Below the pieces are notes generated by a model, which was not told where the DNA came from, did not search any database, and was given only the letters and a program-made list of their open reading frames with translations. From NCBI RefSeq assembly GCF_000970755.1, contig NZ_KQ034007.1, positions 313,319-377,318 on the forward strand: 64,000 nt of DNA, given 5' to 3'. Position 1 is the stretch's first letter; each line of letters begins with the position of its first letter. This document shows, piece by piece, positions 8,056 to 15,993 of the stretch. A program made the translations under genes and the position numbers. Origin of the DNA: Lactobacillus kimbladii (GTDB lineage Bacteria; Bacillota; Bacilli; Lactobacillales; Lactobacillaceae).

Positions 8056-8163
8056 ATGAGCATCGTGTTCAACAATATTAAGTTAGTTATGCAACAAGTT
8101 GCTAATGAGGCTGAATTAAGTTCTAAGATAAATAGTTGGAAGAGATTTACGGAATCTCTCTAA
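8056..8163 (+). CDS. Possible 35-residue peptide, unrecognised
   Basis: An ATG frame of 35 codons starting MSIVFNNIKLVMQQ and ending WKRFTESL. It is charged and amphipathic with no signal peptide, Cys residues or leader motif. No good Shine-Dalgarno precedes it. The last codons overlap a 7-bp hairpin (AGAGATT/AATCTCT). It could be a chance frame, a gene remnant, or a peptide linked to the downstream operon. Evidence is limited to the protein-like composition in an otherwise non-coding AT-rich region. Confidence 0.25.
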   Translation: MSIVFNNIKLVMQQVANEAELSSKINSWKRFTESL

Positions 8164-8688
8164 AGATTCTTAATGTATAAACAAAATAAAAAGAGAGAGC
8201 ATCATAATAAATGAATTAGTTTGATATAAAATAAAATTATAGTTTTAGCTATCTCTTAGTTCCTATGAGTAATATGAGTGTATAAAATAAATTTTGTATT
8301 TTGACCATATCAGTGAATTCTAGATCACTATTCAATGTGATAGTTTTTATACTGTCTTGATTTTTATCAATTTATTTGTGAAATTTTTTAAACAATAGCA
8401 CAGTAGTTGCTAACATATTTGTACTTTTTATGATTATAAAAGCAGGCAAGTATTCCGTACTCATAGAATAGGTATATGTCACCAAAATGTTTCATTCAAA
8501 TCTAAGATATATCTTTATTTTTTTGAAAATAGTTTTAGATGTTACCAGTATTTAAATTAAGCTTTATAAAATTTGTTTTCTGAAATATTAGCAATTGAGC
8601 TTCGTATGTGTTATCAGTTGTTAATAATTTCATTACAAATAATTATAAAAATGGTAAATTATATTTTATAAAAATATGAAAGTTATCA

Positions 8689-8717
8689 TTTACTTTTTAA
8701 TTAATTTAATTTATACT
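8689..8717 (+). promoter_or_regulatory. Promoter of the cargo operon
   Basis: TTTACT (8689-8694) and TATACT (8712-8717) with a 17-bp spacer. AAGGAG (8734-8739) precedes the ATG at 8746. Confidence 0.55.
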
Positions 8718-8745
8718 CTGTTAAGTATTTACTAAGGAGAAATAG

Positions 8746-9951
8746 ATGAAAAAGAAAACAAATATAGAAAAAGCAAACATAATAAACTTATTGATAAGTG
8801 GACAAACAAATAGTTTTGGTACACAAATTTTTGATTACGCTAATCAACTTGTAATTTCAGGATTAAGTAATAACACAAATCTTTATATGGGATTGTATCA
8901 AGGGGGGGAAGCAATAGCTGGTCTGCTATTCAATTTAGTGGGTGGCGTTTTTGCAGATAAAAAAAACAGAAAGAAATTATTAATTTATACAGATATCCTT
9001 TCAGGAATTGTAACATTGATAGTCTACTTAAACTATTCATCTAAAAAAGCTTGGAATTTAATAGTTGTAAACATAATTCTTGCAATTCTTTATTCTTTTA
9101 ACAGTCCTGCATATAAAGCAATTATTAAAGATCTATTATCCAAAAAAAACATTTATAAATATAATTCGTATTCTAAATCAGTTTCTGAAGTAATAAATGT
9201 CTTGTCTCCTATACTAGGAATGATAATTATTAATGGATTTGGCTTTAAAATTGGAATGCTTATAAATTCGCTTAGTTTTTTTGTGTCAGCTTTAATTGAA
9301 TGTAGATTAACACTTATAGTAAATGATAGAGCTATTGATTTAAAAAAACGAGATAACTTAATAGGTTCTTTTATAGAAGGAAGCCAATATATATGGAACA
9401 ATAAAAAGTTACTGATTATCATAATTTCCAGTAGCTTAATAAATTTTTTCTTGGCAGGTTATAACTTTACATTGCCTTTTATTAATAAAATAAGTAACAG
9501 CAAAAATTTATACGCTTATGTATTGGTTGCCTCTTCAGTAGGTAATATCTTGGGTGCTTTATTGAATGGTATATCTAAAAAAAGTCTGACACCTGAAAGA
9601 TATAGTAATTTCCTATTAGGTATGTCGTTAGCAACTTTACTTGTATCTATTTTCAAATTTAGTAATATATTAATTTTACTACTGATTTCATTAGCTATGC
9701 TTTGCCTTACATTTTTTAATATTCAAATGATTTCAGGTATTCAATCTGAAATACCTGATGAATTTATGGGTAGGGTTTTTGGTGCTGTTTTTACAATATC
9801 CACACTTTTTGCACCAATAGGTACATATACTTTTTCAATTTTAAATATTTTAGATTGGTCGGCTTTTATTATAATCGGTTTTGGAGAGTTTATTGTTTTT
9901 GTGCTGATGAAGTTTGGTCTTATATTTTTTAACTCACATCATTTAGATTAA
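8746..9951 (+). CDS. MFS transporter, macrolide-efflux-like
   Basis: A 401-residue major facilitator with about 10-12 hydrophobic helices. It is similar in pattern to the MFS_3/Mef-type drug efflux group. Short cytoplasmic N-terminus; the loop GGVFADKKNRKKLLIYTDI (about 65-83) is the MFS motif A (G-x-x-A-D-x-x-x-R-K/R). The middle loop around residues 190-205 is charged. First gene of the five-gene cargo operon, 15 bp before the next gene. In this setting it is most simply an exporter of, or self-resistance pump for, whatever the downstream enzymes make (inference). AT-rich codon choice (ATA, AGA, TTA) sets it apart from the flanking chromosome. Confidence 0.8.
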   Translation: MKKKTNIEKANIINLLISGQTNSFGTQIFDYANQLVISGLSNNTNLYMGLYQGGEAIAGLLFNLVGGVFADKKNRKKLLIYTDILSGIVTLIVYLNYSSKKAWNLIVVNIILAILYSFNSPAYKAIIKDLLSKKNIYKYNSYSKSVSEVINVLSPILGMIIINGFGFKIGMLINSLSFFVSALIECRLTLIVNDRAIDLKKRDNLIGSFIEGSQYIWNNKKLLIIIISSSLINFFLAGYNFTLPFINKISNSKNLYAYVLVASSVGNILGALLNGISKKSLTPERYSNFLLGMSLATLLVSIFKFSNILILLLISLAMLCLTFFNIQMISGIQSEIPDEFMGRVFGAVFTISTLFAPIGTYTFSILNILDWSAFIIIGFGEFIVFVLMKFGLIFFNSHHLD

Positions 9952-9966
9952 GTGAAAGGATAAATA

Positions 9967-11262
9967 ATGTTATTTTCAAATACAGTAAATGATAATTATA
10001 AAATTATTAATCACAGAAATGTGGACAAAATGATAGATGTGGAATTTTTACAAGATCTGTACAGTCAAGTTGATTTAGAAATTAATCCAGTACGGTTTAG
10101 AAATATTATTTCAATTTACAGAGATGGAATTTTTCAAGCTTATGCACCGGAAAAAGAGTGGAACTTTCTCCAGGAATATGTAGGTAATAAATTTCTTGAA
10201 AAAGATAGATCTTTTTTAATCGGATTGAATCATTACATAGAATTTCCCAAAACAGAACTAAAAAAACTTCTAAAATCGATAGCTCAACGGGACTTGAACT
10301 CTGATAGTCCTAAAATATTATGTCATACATTAATTAAATTACATTTTTGTGCTTTAAATGAAATTTATGGTATAAATTTGGTTCAAATTGAAGAAGGTCT
10401 ACATTATGCCATTAAAAAATTTCTTCAAAGTGAACAAAACTTTGGTACTGATGCATTTAATTGGCTGTTGGGAGACTCACACTCTATTTTAACAGATGCA
10501 ATTGAATTGAAAGTTTCTCTCTCTGAAAAGAAAAGAAAAGGGTTGATTACTAATAAAGAAGCCGAACAAATTTATACAAATCAATATGGTGGCTTAGAAA
10601 CAGCATATGGTAATTTTAAGGAAAAAAATAGTAATAATGAAAAAGAAAAGCAATTTGTGAAAGATACTAATAAAGATCTTTTAAGTACGTTTACAAGAAT
10701 TTTAATTGGTGGTAGCGTTGGCGAAATATTTAGCATTTTTTTTTCATTATTAGCAGTTAAATTAAAGGCTTTTGGAAAGGTATTAAAAGGAATCGTAGGA
10801 ATCTTTGCACATGCTCCAATTATTGCTTTAATTCCTTTAGTAATCTTAATTACTCCTGATACAGAATCGAGTATTTTATTGATAATATCTATATCTAGCT
10901 TTCTTGGAACGTTTGATTATAATATATCAATTATCCGAAAAATATCTTCTTGGAATAAATATTATATTGCATTATTTTATAAAAGAAATATAATAAGCGA
11001 TTTTGTAGTTTCGATACCTTATTTTTTACATTATCTCCCGACTTCAATATCGTATAGCTTTTCATCTAGTTGGACTACTGTTGTAACTGCTGAGGTTCTG
11101 TCAGGAACAACTGGTGTTGGATTCAGATTGTGGCAATCCTTTTCAATTTTAGACTTTCCCCAAATGATTGTTTATTTGATAATAATAATAGGTTGCGGTG
11201 AAATAGGAAGAGCTTTCATAGACAGTATTGGATATTTAGTAAAGAAATTAAAAAATGTATAA
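9967..11262 (+). CDS. Fusion: unknown soluble domain plus SsuC/TauC-type ABC permease domain
   Basis: Of the 431 residues, about 1-235 look soluble, helical and charged, and I do not recognise the domain. From about 240 on there are five to six membrane helices. Their arrangement matches the permease of the nitrate/sulfonate/taurine ABC family: APIIALIPLVILI (about 280-292), the coupling region, SWTTVVTAEVLSGTTGVGFRLWQS (about 364-387; the SSWT..AE-L family motif) and a final IIIIGCGEIGRAFIDS (about 406-421). Its stop overlaps the start of the ATPase gene by 8 bp (ATGTATAA), so the pair is translationally coupled. No periplasmic binding protein is encoded nearby. The N-terminal domain has no signal peptide and would lie in the cytoplasm. 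Import or export is undecided. I know of no standard protein with this architecture. Confidence 0.7.
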   Translation: MLFSNTVNDNYKIINHRNVDKMIDVEFLQDLYSQVDLEINPVRFRNIISIYRDGIFQAYAPEKEWNFLQEYVGNKFLEKDRSFLIGLNHYIEFPKTELKKLLKSIAQRDLNSDSPKILCHTLIKLHFCALNEIYGINLVQIEEGLHYAIKKFLQSEQNFGTDAFNWLLGDSHSILTDAIELKVSLSEKKRKGLITNKEAEQIYTNQYGGLETAYGNFKEKNSNNEKEKQFVKDTNKDLLSTFTRILIGGSVGEIFSIFFSLLAVKLKAFGKVLKGIVGIFAHAPIIALIPLVILITPDTESSILLIISISSFLGTFDYNISIIRKISSWNKYYIALFYKRNIISDFVVSIPYFLHYLPTSISYSFSSSWTTVVTAEVLSGTTGVGFRLWQSFSILDFPQMIVYLIIIIGCGEIGRAFIDSIGYLVKKLKNV

Positions 11263-11872
11263 ATATAAGAAAAAAGAGATAATAATAAACGACTTAAAAA
11301 AATATGTGGGTAATGAAGTTTTATTTGAATGCGAGCAATTTCGTATTAAGTATAGGGACAGAATGGGTATTGTAGGAAACTCTGGAATTGGCAAAACGAC
11401 GTTCTTAAATATGCTAGCTGGTTTAGATAAAAAATTCGATGGAATAATAGAAAACAATTTTAATAGAACGTTTTTTGTTCCACAATTTGATGAATTCCCA
11501 AATTGGCTTGGGGTTAATTATATAATTAGAAGAGCTAAACATTTATCTAAAATCAGTGATATACAAGGAAATTTCATAATTGATCAATTAGGTTTAAACA
11601 GTTTATTCCAGCAGAAATATGGCACTCTTTCGGGAGGACAAAGAAAAGTAGTTTTAGTAGGTGTCGCATTACTAAGTTTACCAGATCTTTTAATATTAGA
11701 TGAAGCTTTTAATGGAATAGATGACAATAAGAGAAGAGAACTGTTTACTTTTCTTAATAAATGGATAGAAAATAATAAAATTACACTTATATTTGTTAGT
11801 CATAATAAAAACGATTTGGCATTGCTAACAAATAAAGTTATAAAAATTAAAAATAAGAGGATAACTTTCTAA
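11255..11872 (+). CDS. ABC transporter ATP-binding protein
   Basis: A 205-residue nucleotide-binding subunit: Walker A GNSGIGKTT (about 41-49), Q-loop FFVPQFDE (about 71-78), signature LSGGQRK (about 126-132), Walker B LLILDEAF (about 146-153) and the switch His in FVSHNKND (about 186-193). All catalytic elements are present, though the protein is shorter than most (about 240), with a lean helical subdomain. Start overlaps the permease stop; the next gene begins 1 bp after its stop. It should energise the fused permease encoded just upstream. Confidence 0.9.
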   Translation: MYKYKKKEIIINDLKKYVGNEVLFECEQFRIKYRDRMGIVGNSGIGKTTFLNMLAGLDKKFDGIIENNFNRTFFVPQFDEFPNWLGVNYIIRRAKHLSKISDIQGNFIIDQLGLNSLFQQKYGTLSGGQRKVVLVGVALLSLPDLLILDEAFNGIDDNKRRELFTFLNKWIENNKITLIFVSHNKNDLALLTNKVIKIKNKRITF

Positions 11873-11873
11873 T

Positions 11874-12770
11874 ATGAAAATAAAAATCGGTCAATATGAT
11901 ATACCTGAGATAAAATTTTGTGATCTAAATAAAGAAAATGAAATTAAAGATGAAATGTTCCTTGGTGGACGACTAGGAATAATTAAGTTAGGAAATCAAA
12001 AACACAGAGGAATTATTGCAATAGACAAGCTGCATCCCCATACTTTATTTGATATTATGTTAGCCTTTTCAAGCTTAGATGGGATTGATGAAATTATTAA
12101 TAATAAAAAAGAATTTAAAACTATTTTGCAGACAGGGATTGATATTCAAAAAAAAATAGAGAATTTTAAGTTAGAAAAGAAATTTAAAATATATCCTGAA
12201 ACCACAAAACTAATTTATAATATTTCATCAAATATTTCTAATAAATCAGCAATGTCGCTACCAGCTTTTCACCTACATATTAACACTTTTTCTAGCTATG
12301 AACTGAATAAATTGAAAATTAAAGAGATTAATCTAAGTGAATTTGATAAAAAACTAGAGGAGGCGTGTGTTTATTTCAAATATTTGTTTAATAAACGATC
12401 TATAGGAATCAAAAAAAGCAAAAAATATGGCTTAGGGGTTGGTATTAATGTAATTACAGAATGGAAGCAGTTTTGTGAAATTGATTTAGAAAAATTAGTT
12501 TTTATTCTTCAAGAAATTCATTTTGCAATGCTTGATGTAGCAAATAAGTATTACAATTGCTTCTGCAATTATGGTGTAAGCATTTATAAGCAAAAAAAGA
12601 TAATTATTTTAATTCAACCTAAGTATGGGACCTCTATTGGAGCAGCTGGAGCAATGCAATGGAAAGGAAAAGTAGATTTTTCTATTCCTCAGAGAAGCTC
12701 AGGTGTATTTGATAAAGAGACTTTACAGCGAAGAAAAAGATTTCAAGACTATGTACTTTCGAATTTTTAA
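11874..12770 (+). CDS. Unrecognised cargo protein, possibly HIT/GalT-like
   Basis: A 298-residue soluble protein with no membrane segment or signal peptide. Two features recall histidine-triad/GalT-type nucleotidyl enzymes. HRGIIAIDKLHPHTLFDIML (about 43-62) resembles the strand-turn-helix of HIT proteins. SLPAFHLHINTF (about 126-137) resembles a degenerate H-x-H catalytic strand. The C-terminal region has GTSIGAAGAMQWKGKVDFS (about 246-264). This resemblance is weak and by eye. If right, the enzyme would handle a nucleotide-linked intermediate beside the ATP-grasp ligase encoded 9 bp downstream. Otherwise treat as a conserved-unknown biosynthetic partner. Very AT-rich. Confidence 0.55.
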   Translation: MKIKIGQYDIPEIKFCDLNKENEIKDEMFLGGRLGIIKLGNQKHRGIIAIDKLHPHTLFDIMLAFSSLDGIDEIINNKKEFKTILQTGIDIQKKIENFKLEKKFKIYPETTKLIYNISSNISNKSAMSLPAFHLHINTFSSYELNKLKIKEINLSEFDKKLEEACVYFKYLFNKRSIGIKKSKKYGLGVGINVITEWKQFCEIDLEKLVFILQEIHFAMLDVANKYYNCFCNYGVSIYKQKKIIILIQPKYGTSIGAAGAMQWKGKVDFSIPQRSSGVFDKETLQRRKRFQDYVLSNF

Positions 12771-12779
12771 GGAGAAAAA

Positions 12780-14000
12780 ATGATAATATTAATTCATGAA
12801 TTTGGCTATCAAAGTGTTAAGACGTTTGTAGAAACTATACGAAAAAATGAGAATCTTAAGGTTATAATTCATACATATAAGAAAAAAACTTTTCCAAGTT
12901 ATATCGACACAATTGAACTTGATGATTTTTCTATAGAAAATATTGTTGAAGCGGTTGAAAATATTTCGAAAAATATAAGTAATGAGAATGTTGGATGTGT
13001 GACCTTTGACGAAAATTTAGTAGAATTATGTGGCATACTAAATGACAGAAATTCTAGATCAAATAAAAAATGTTTGTCTGCAGTTACTTCATATTTGTTG
13101 ACAGACAAACTATTAATGAGGTCATTTCTTGGAAATATTGTACCAGAACCTAATTTTTCAGAATATACAGGAAAAGAAAATGCAAAGAAGTTTTTAAAAA
13201 CAAACCCGAATGGTATAGTGTTAAAGCCGAGAGCCTTATATTCAAGCCGTGGGCAATACTATGTCAATAAAGAGTCAGATCTTAATCATATTCCAATCTC
13301 GTTAAATAATTATTTGATGGAGGAAAAAGTAAATTATACCAGCATGTATACAAGCGACGGCTTGTATACTAATGGCAATATTTTTGTTACTATTCATCAG
13401 TATGGTGAAAAAATCTCTGATTCTGAAAAAAATACTGCTCCTTTAAAAGTTAAAACAGCTGATTTGTATGAGAAAGATCCAAAATTAATAAAAAAAATAG
13501 AAAAGATGGCAAAAAACATTTTAATCAATGTTTCAACTAATGCAGAGGTTATTCCTTTTCACTTTGAATGGTTTGTTGATACTAAAAAACGAACAATTAA
13601 ATTTTGTGAGGGAGCAGCAAGATTTGGAGGAGCATATATTCCTGAACTGATTATGGCAGAATATAATGTAGATGTTAAACAAATGTATGCTAAATTGTTG
13701 ACTAGTTCAACAGACGCTATAATATTGGGTAATTTAAAACTACGTAATAGACTGACTTCAATTTCGTTTTCACCACGTTTTTCTTCACTAAATCAAAAAA
13801 AATTAATAAATAATATGTTAGATTTTCCTAATTGGATACTATTTAAAAAATCCTATCTCGATAATCGGAAAGTAATCATAACAGAAGAAAATTGGATGAC
13901 TATTCAGGCTTATACTGTTGTTTTTAATTATTCTTCTCAATTAGATCTTGAAAAGAAAGAAAAAATATTGTTGAATTTGTTAAAGCCAAATAAGATATAA
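12780..14000 (+). CDS. ATP-grasp ligase
   Basis: A 406-residue enzyme of the carbamoyl-phosphate-synthase-like ATP-grasp group, which forms amide or peptide bonds through acyl-phosphate intermediates. N-terminal region about 1-110 is a Rossmann-like substrate domain. The ATP-grasp core follows: GIVLKPRALYSSRGQYYV (about 144-161, ATP-binding Lys and glycine loop), MEEKVN (about 180-185) and FHFEWFVDTKK...IKFCEGAARFGG (about 260-290), which supplies the two Mg-binding acids. The usual E-x-N-x-R is E-G-A-A-R here, so the Asn ligand is replaced by Ala. AAGGAG precedes the ATG; last gene of the operon before a strong terminator. Amino acid or peptide ligation is a reasonable guess, substrate unknown. 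Confidence 0.8.
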   Translation: MIILIHEFGYQSVKTFVETIRKNENLKVIIHTYKKKTFPSYIDTIELDDFSIENIVEAVENISKNISNENVGCVTFDENLVELCGILNDRNSRSNKKCLSAVTSYLLTDKLLMRSFLGNIVPEPNFSEYTGKENAKKFLKTNPNGIVLKPRALYSSRGQYYVNKESDLNHIPISLNNYLMEEKVNYTSMYTSDGLYTNGNIFVTIHQYGEKISDSEKNTAPLKVKTADLYEKDPKLIKKIEKMAKNILINVSTNAEVIPFHFEWFVDTKKRTIKFCEGAARFGGAYIPELIMAEYNVDVKQMYAKLLTSSTDAIILGNLKLRNRLTSISFSPRFSSLNQKKLINNMLDFPNWILFKKSYLDNRKVIITEENWMTIQAYTVVFNYSSQLDLEKKEKILLNLLKPNKI

Positions 14001-14068
14001 CGATTTAAATAAAAAGGCGATGTTTTAATTTTAGTAATGTCGTTAAGTTAAGAAATACTTTTTCTTAT

Positions 14069-14102
14069 AGAGTTACAATTTTGATCAATTGTAACTCTTT
14101 TT
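14069..14102 (+). terminator. Terminator of the cargo operon
   Basis: AGAGTTACAATT (14069-14080) and AATTGTAACTCT (14087-14098) form a perfect 12-bp stem with a TTGATC loop, then T5 to 14102. Confidence 0.9.
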
Positions 14103-14218
14103 AATTGAAGCTTGTTAAATTCAAATAGTTATTTAGCTTTTAGGCAGTTTAGCGTACAGCCTAAAAAAGTATACATTTCTATAATTACATTGTTATTAAT
14201 ACACTATTATAGTATTTT

Positions 14219-14271
14219 GATCTGAACCCTAAAATTAGGACAAATTAATTTCAGGGTTCAGATCATTTTTT
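14219..14271. terminator. Second terminator, possibly bidirectional
   Basis: GATCTGAACCCT (14219-14230) pairs perfectly with AGGGTTCAGATC (14253-14264), 22-base loop, followed by T6. It probably also insulates the minus-strand gene. Confidence 0.8.
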
Positions 14272-14292
14272 ATTGGGGTAGTGCATTTTATT

Positions 14293-15468
14293 TTATGTGT
14301 GTTGGGTTTGTGTATTAAAAAAAGAATTTTGGAATTTATTTATCAGAATTATAATTTCTTCATCTGTCTCTTTAATTGAGGAATTTAAGAGTGTTTTTCC
14401 TACAATGATATGTGCAGATGTGATTGAAGTAATTGGTGGAATAGCGTAGCCAGAATTGTTTATTATTTCCATATTTTCAACCCCAATTTTAGCTATTTTA
14501 CTTATTAAGGATTTAATTAGTCCGATAACAGAATTAATGATTGCTTTAGTTTCTTTTCTAGGCATCGTGTTTAACTGATTTATTTCTTTACTTAAACTTT
14601 TGTATAAGTTCTTGTATCTTAAGAATTTAAAGTTTTTGTCCAGTGAATTGGATTGGTTTTCGTCAAAGATATTTCTTAATAGAAGAGATTCAATTTTTTT
14701 GATTGCTAATATTAAGAAATTATATATTGACTCATTGTCTATGTAACTTTTGTTTAGTAACTCTATTGGTACTTTTGTGTTAAAAGCATAGAATTTTGGA
14801 AAAATTGCTTCCCCACTATTGATTGTGTTAAATAATTCAGGTGTTAGTAATCCAGCTCTACCTATAGAAGTGTCATAATTGATTTTTAGCCACGTCACAA
14901 CTGAAGTTAATTGAATGTTACTTAATATCCTGTCTGTTTCAAACATTATAAAATTTCTTGCTATTTCATAAGTACATATTGGATCAATTAGCGTAGCTAT
15001 CTGTTCATAACCGCGTCTAATTAAATCTTCTTTTAAAGTCTCTTGGTTAAGAGATTTAAACTCTGGAAATTTACGTTTTTTTGGTGTATCGCGAATTTTT
15101 GTCAAAACATCGCAGATATATGAAAAGACTTTATCCATAAATGGAATAATTTCTGCTCCATTAGCGAAAATTGTTTCAATATAATCTTTGTTTAATAAAT
15201 TTGCGATAGCTTGTCGCTGAACACCATTTATAGGACGTTTAGGATTTTTGGAGGTTAAATTAGTCCAATCTGAAAAAGTTGAAGGAATCAATATCTTTGC
15301 TTTTCCCAATTTTTGAAATCTATCTACTTTGTATTGAATCTTATCATTTTCGTTTTCAATTAGACTGTTGATTTTTTTAATAACTTGAATATCACTAATA
15401 TGTTTTTCTTTTTTATAACTATTGATTAATTCGGCTAATGTACTTGGAATTCTTGGTAGTTTAGGCAT
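14293..15468 (-). CDS. Unknown cargo protein with N-terminal HTH-like region
   Basis: A 391-residue soluble protein with no recognised family. The first 100 residues include TLAELINSYKKEKHISDIQV (about 10-29) and IPSTFSDWT...RQAIANLLNKDY (about 61-95). This pattern resembles Xre/cI-type DNA-binding domains (start-of-helix spacing, S-T-x-S-x-W). The remaining 290 residues are charged and helix-rich. It is the only element gene on the minus strand and sits between replication and cargo modules with its own transcription unit. That is a position often occupied by defence, immunity or control genes. A regulator, an exclusion factor or an abortive-infection protein are all possible; none is demonstrated. 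The Shine-Dalgarno is poor (GGAGTA on the complement). Confidence 0.6.
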   Translation of the reverse strand: MPKLPRIPSTLAELINSYKKEKHISDIQVIKKINSLIENENDKIQYKVDRFQKLGKAKILIPSTFSDWTNLTSKNPKRPINGVQRQAIANLLNKDYIETIFANGAEIIPFMDKVFSYICDVLTKIRDTPKKRKFPEFKSLNQETLKEDLIRRGYEQIATLIDPICTYEIARNFIMFETDRILSNIQLTSVVTWLKINYDTSIGRAGLLTPELFNTINSGEAIFPKFYAFNTKVPIELLNKSYIDNESIYNFLILAIKKIESLLLRNIFDENQSNSLDKNFKFLRYKNLYKSLSKEINQLNTMPRKETKAIINSVIGLIKSLISKIAKIGVENMEIINNSGYAIPPITSITSAHIIVGKTLLNSSIKETDEEIIILINKFQNSFFNTQTQHT

Positions 15469-15654
15469 TTTTTACTCCGTTTTTTTCTGAATTTTTTCGG
15501 GAACCTTTTTCTTGATTAAAAGGCATATACTCAATTGTGAAGATTAAATCTGATTGCAATCAAAGACATCTTCAGTATTTGATATGGGTGTAAATAAAAT
15601 TTTACACCTAATTATGTAAGCGCATGTAAAAAAGCGATTAGATTGGAGATAAGT

Positions 15655-15993
15655 ATGACAATCAAAATAAATTTAACAGCAAAACAAGTATTAACTGGTA
15701 TCACCGCAATTATTACAGGTATAAGCGAACGTAAAGCCAGTGAAAAGTATGATAATGCCAAAGATGTTGCTGAATATCCTTATCTAGTAAGAATGGCAAT
15801 CACGGTTGATAAAAATAATGTTAATAATGGCCAAATGCTAAACTTTAAGCTTAAAAAAGTTGGTGATTTGAAAGCTGGTAAAATGATCGATTTTGATAAG
15901 AGTTCTATTAAGAATGATCAAGTCAATCTGTGGGCTAATCAACGGGGCTATGTTCAGGTTTCCATTAAAGGAGATGAGATCATTGCAGGGTAA
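15655..15993 (+). CDS. Conserved-type hypothetical of integrative elements
   Basis: A 112-residue soluble protein starting MTIKINLTAKQVLTG. I start it at the ATG at 15655, because GGAG (15645-15648) is well placed; the frame extends upstream only to a TTG inside that site. It lies directly before the FtsK-like gene and overlaps its start. This is the same relative place as small DUF961-like proteins in Tn916-type elements. I cannot confirm homology. The ribosome binding site of the next gene lies within its last codons. Confidence 0.65.
   Translation: MTIKINLTAKQVLTGITAIITGISERKASEKYDNAKDVAEYPYLVRMAITVDKNNVNNGQMLNFKLKKVGDLKAGKMIDFDKSSIKNDQVNLWANQRGYVQVSIKGDEIIAG

Larger units (their letters stand above)
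7574..8745. other. Left arm of the element, no confident gene
   Basis: This 1.17-kb stretch is very AT-rich. It holds a replacement terminator for the tRNA (7595-7631), four copies of an AGTCACAC motif (7685-7811) and a hairpin with a T run (7769-7793). There is a possible 35-codon reading frame (8056-8163) and the promoter of the cargo operon (8689-8717). From 7812 to 8055 and 8164 to 8688 I see no coding frame worth calling, only short AT-rich dyads. Confidence 0.6.
14001..14292. other. Double-terminator spacer between convergent cargo genes
   Basis: Two independent strong hairpins (14069-14102 and 14219-14271) separate the ATP-grasp gene from the opposite-strand gene ending at 14293. Nothing else is seen. 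Confidence 0.7.
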
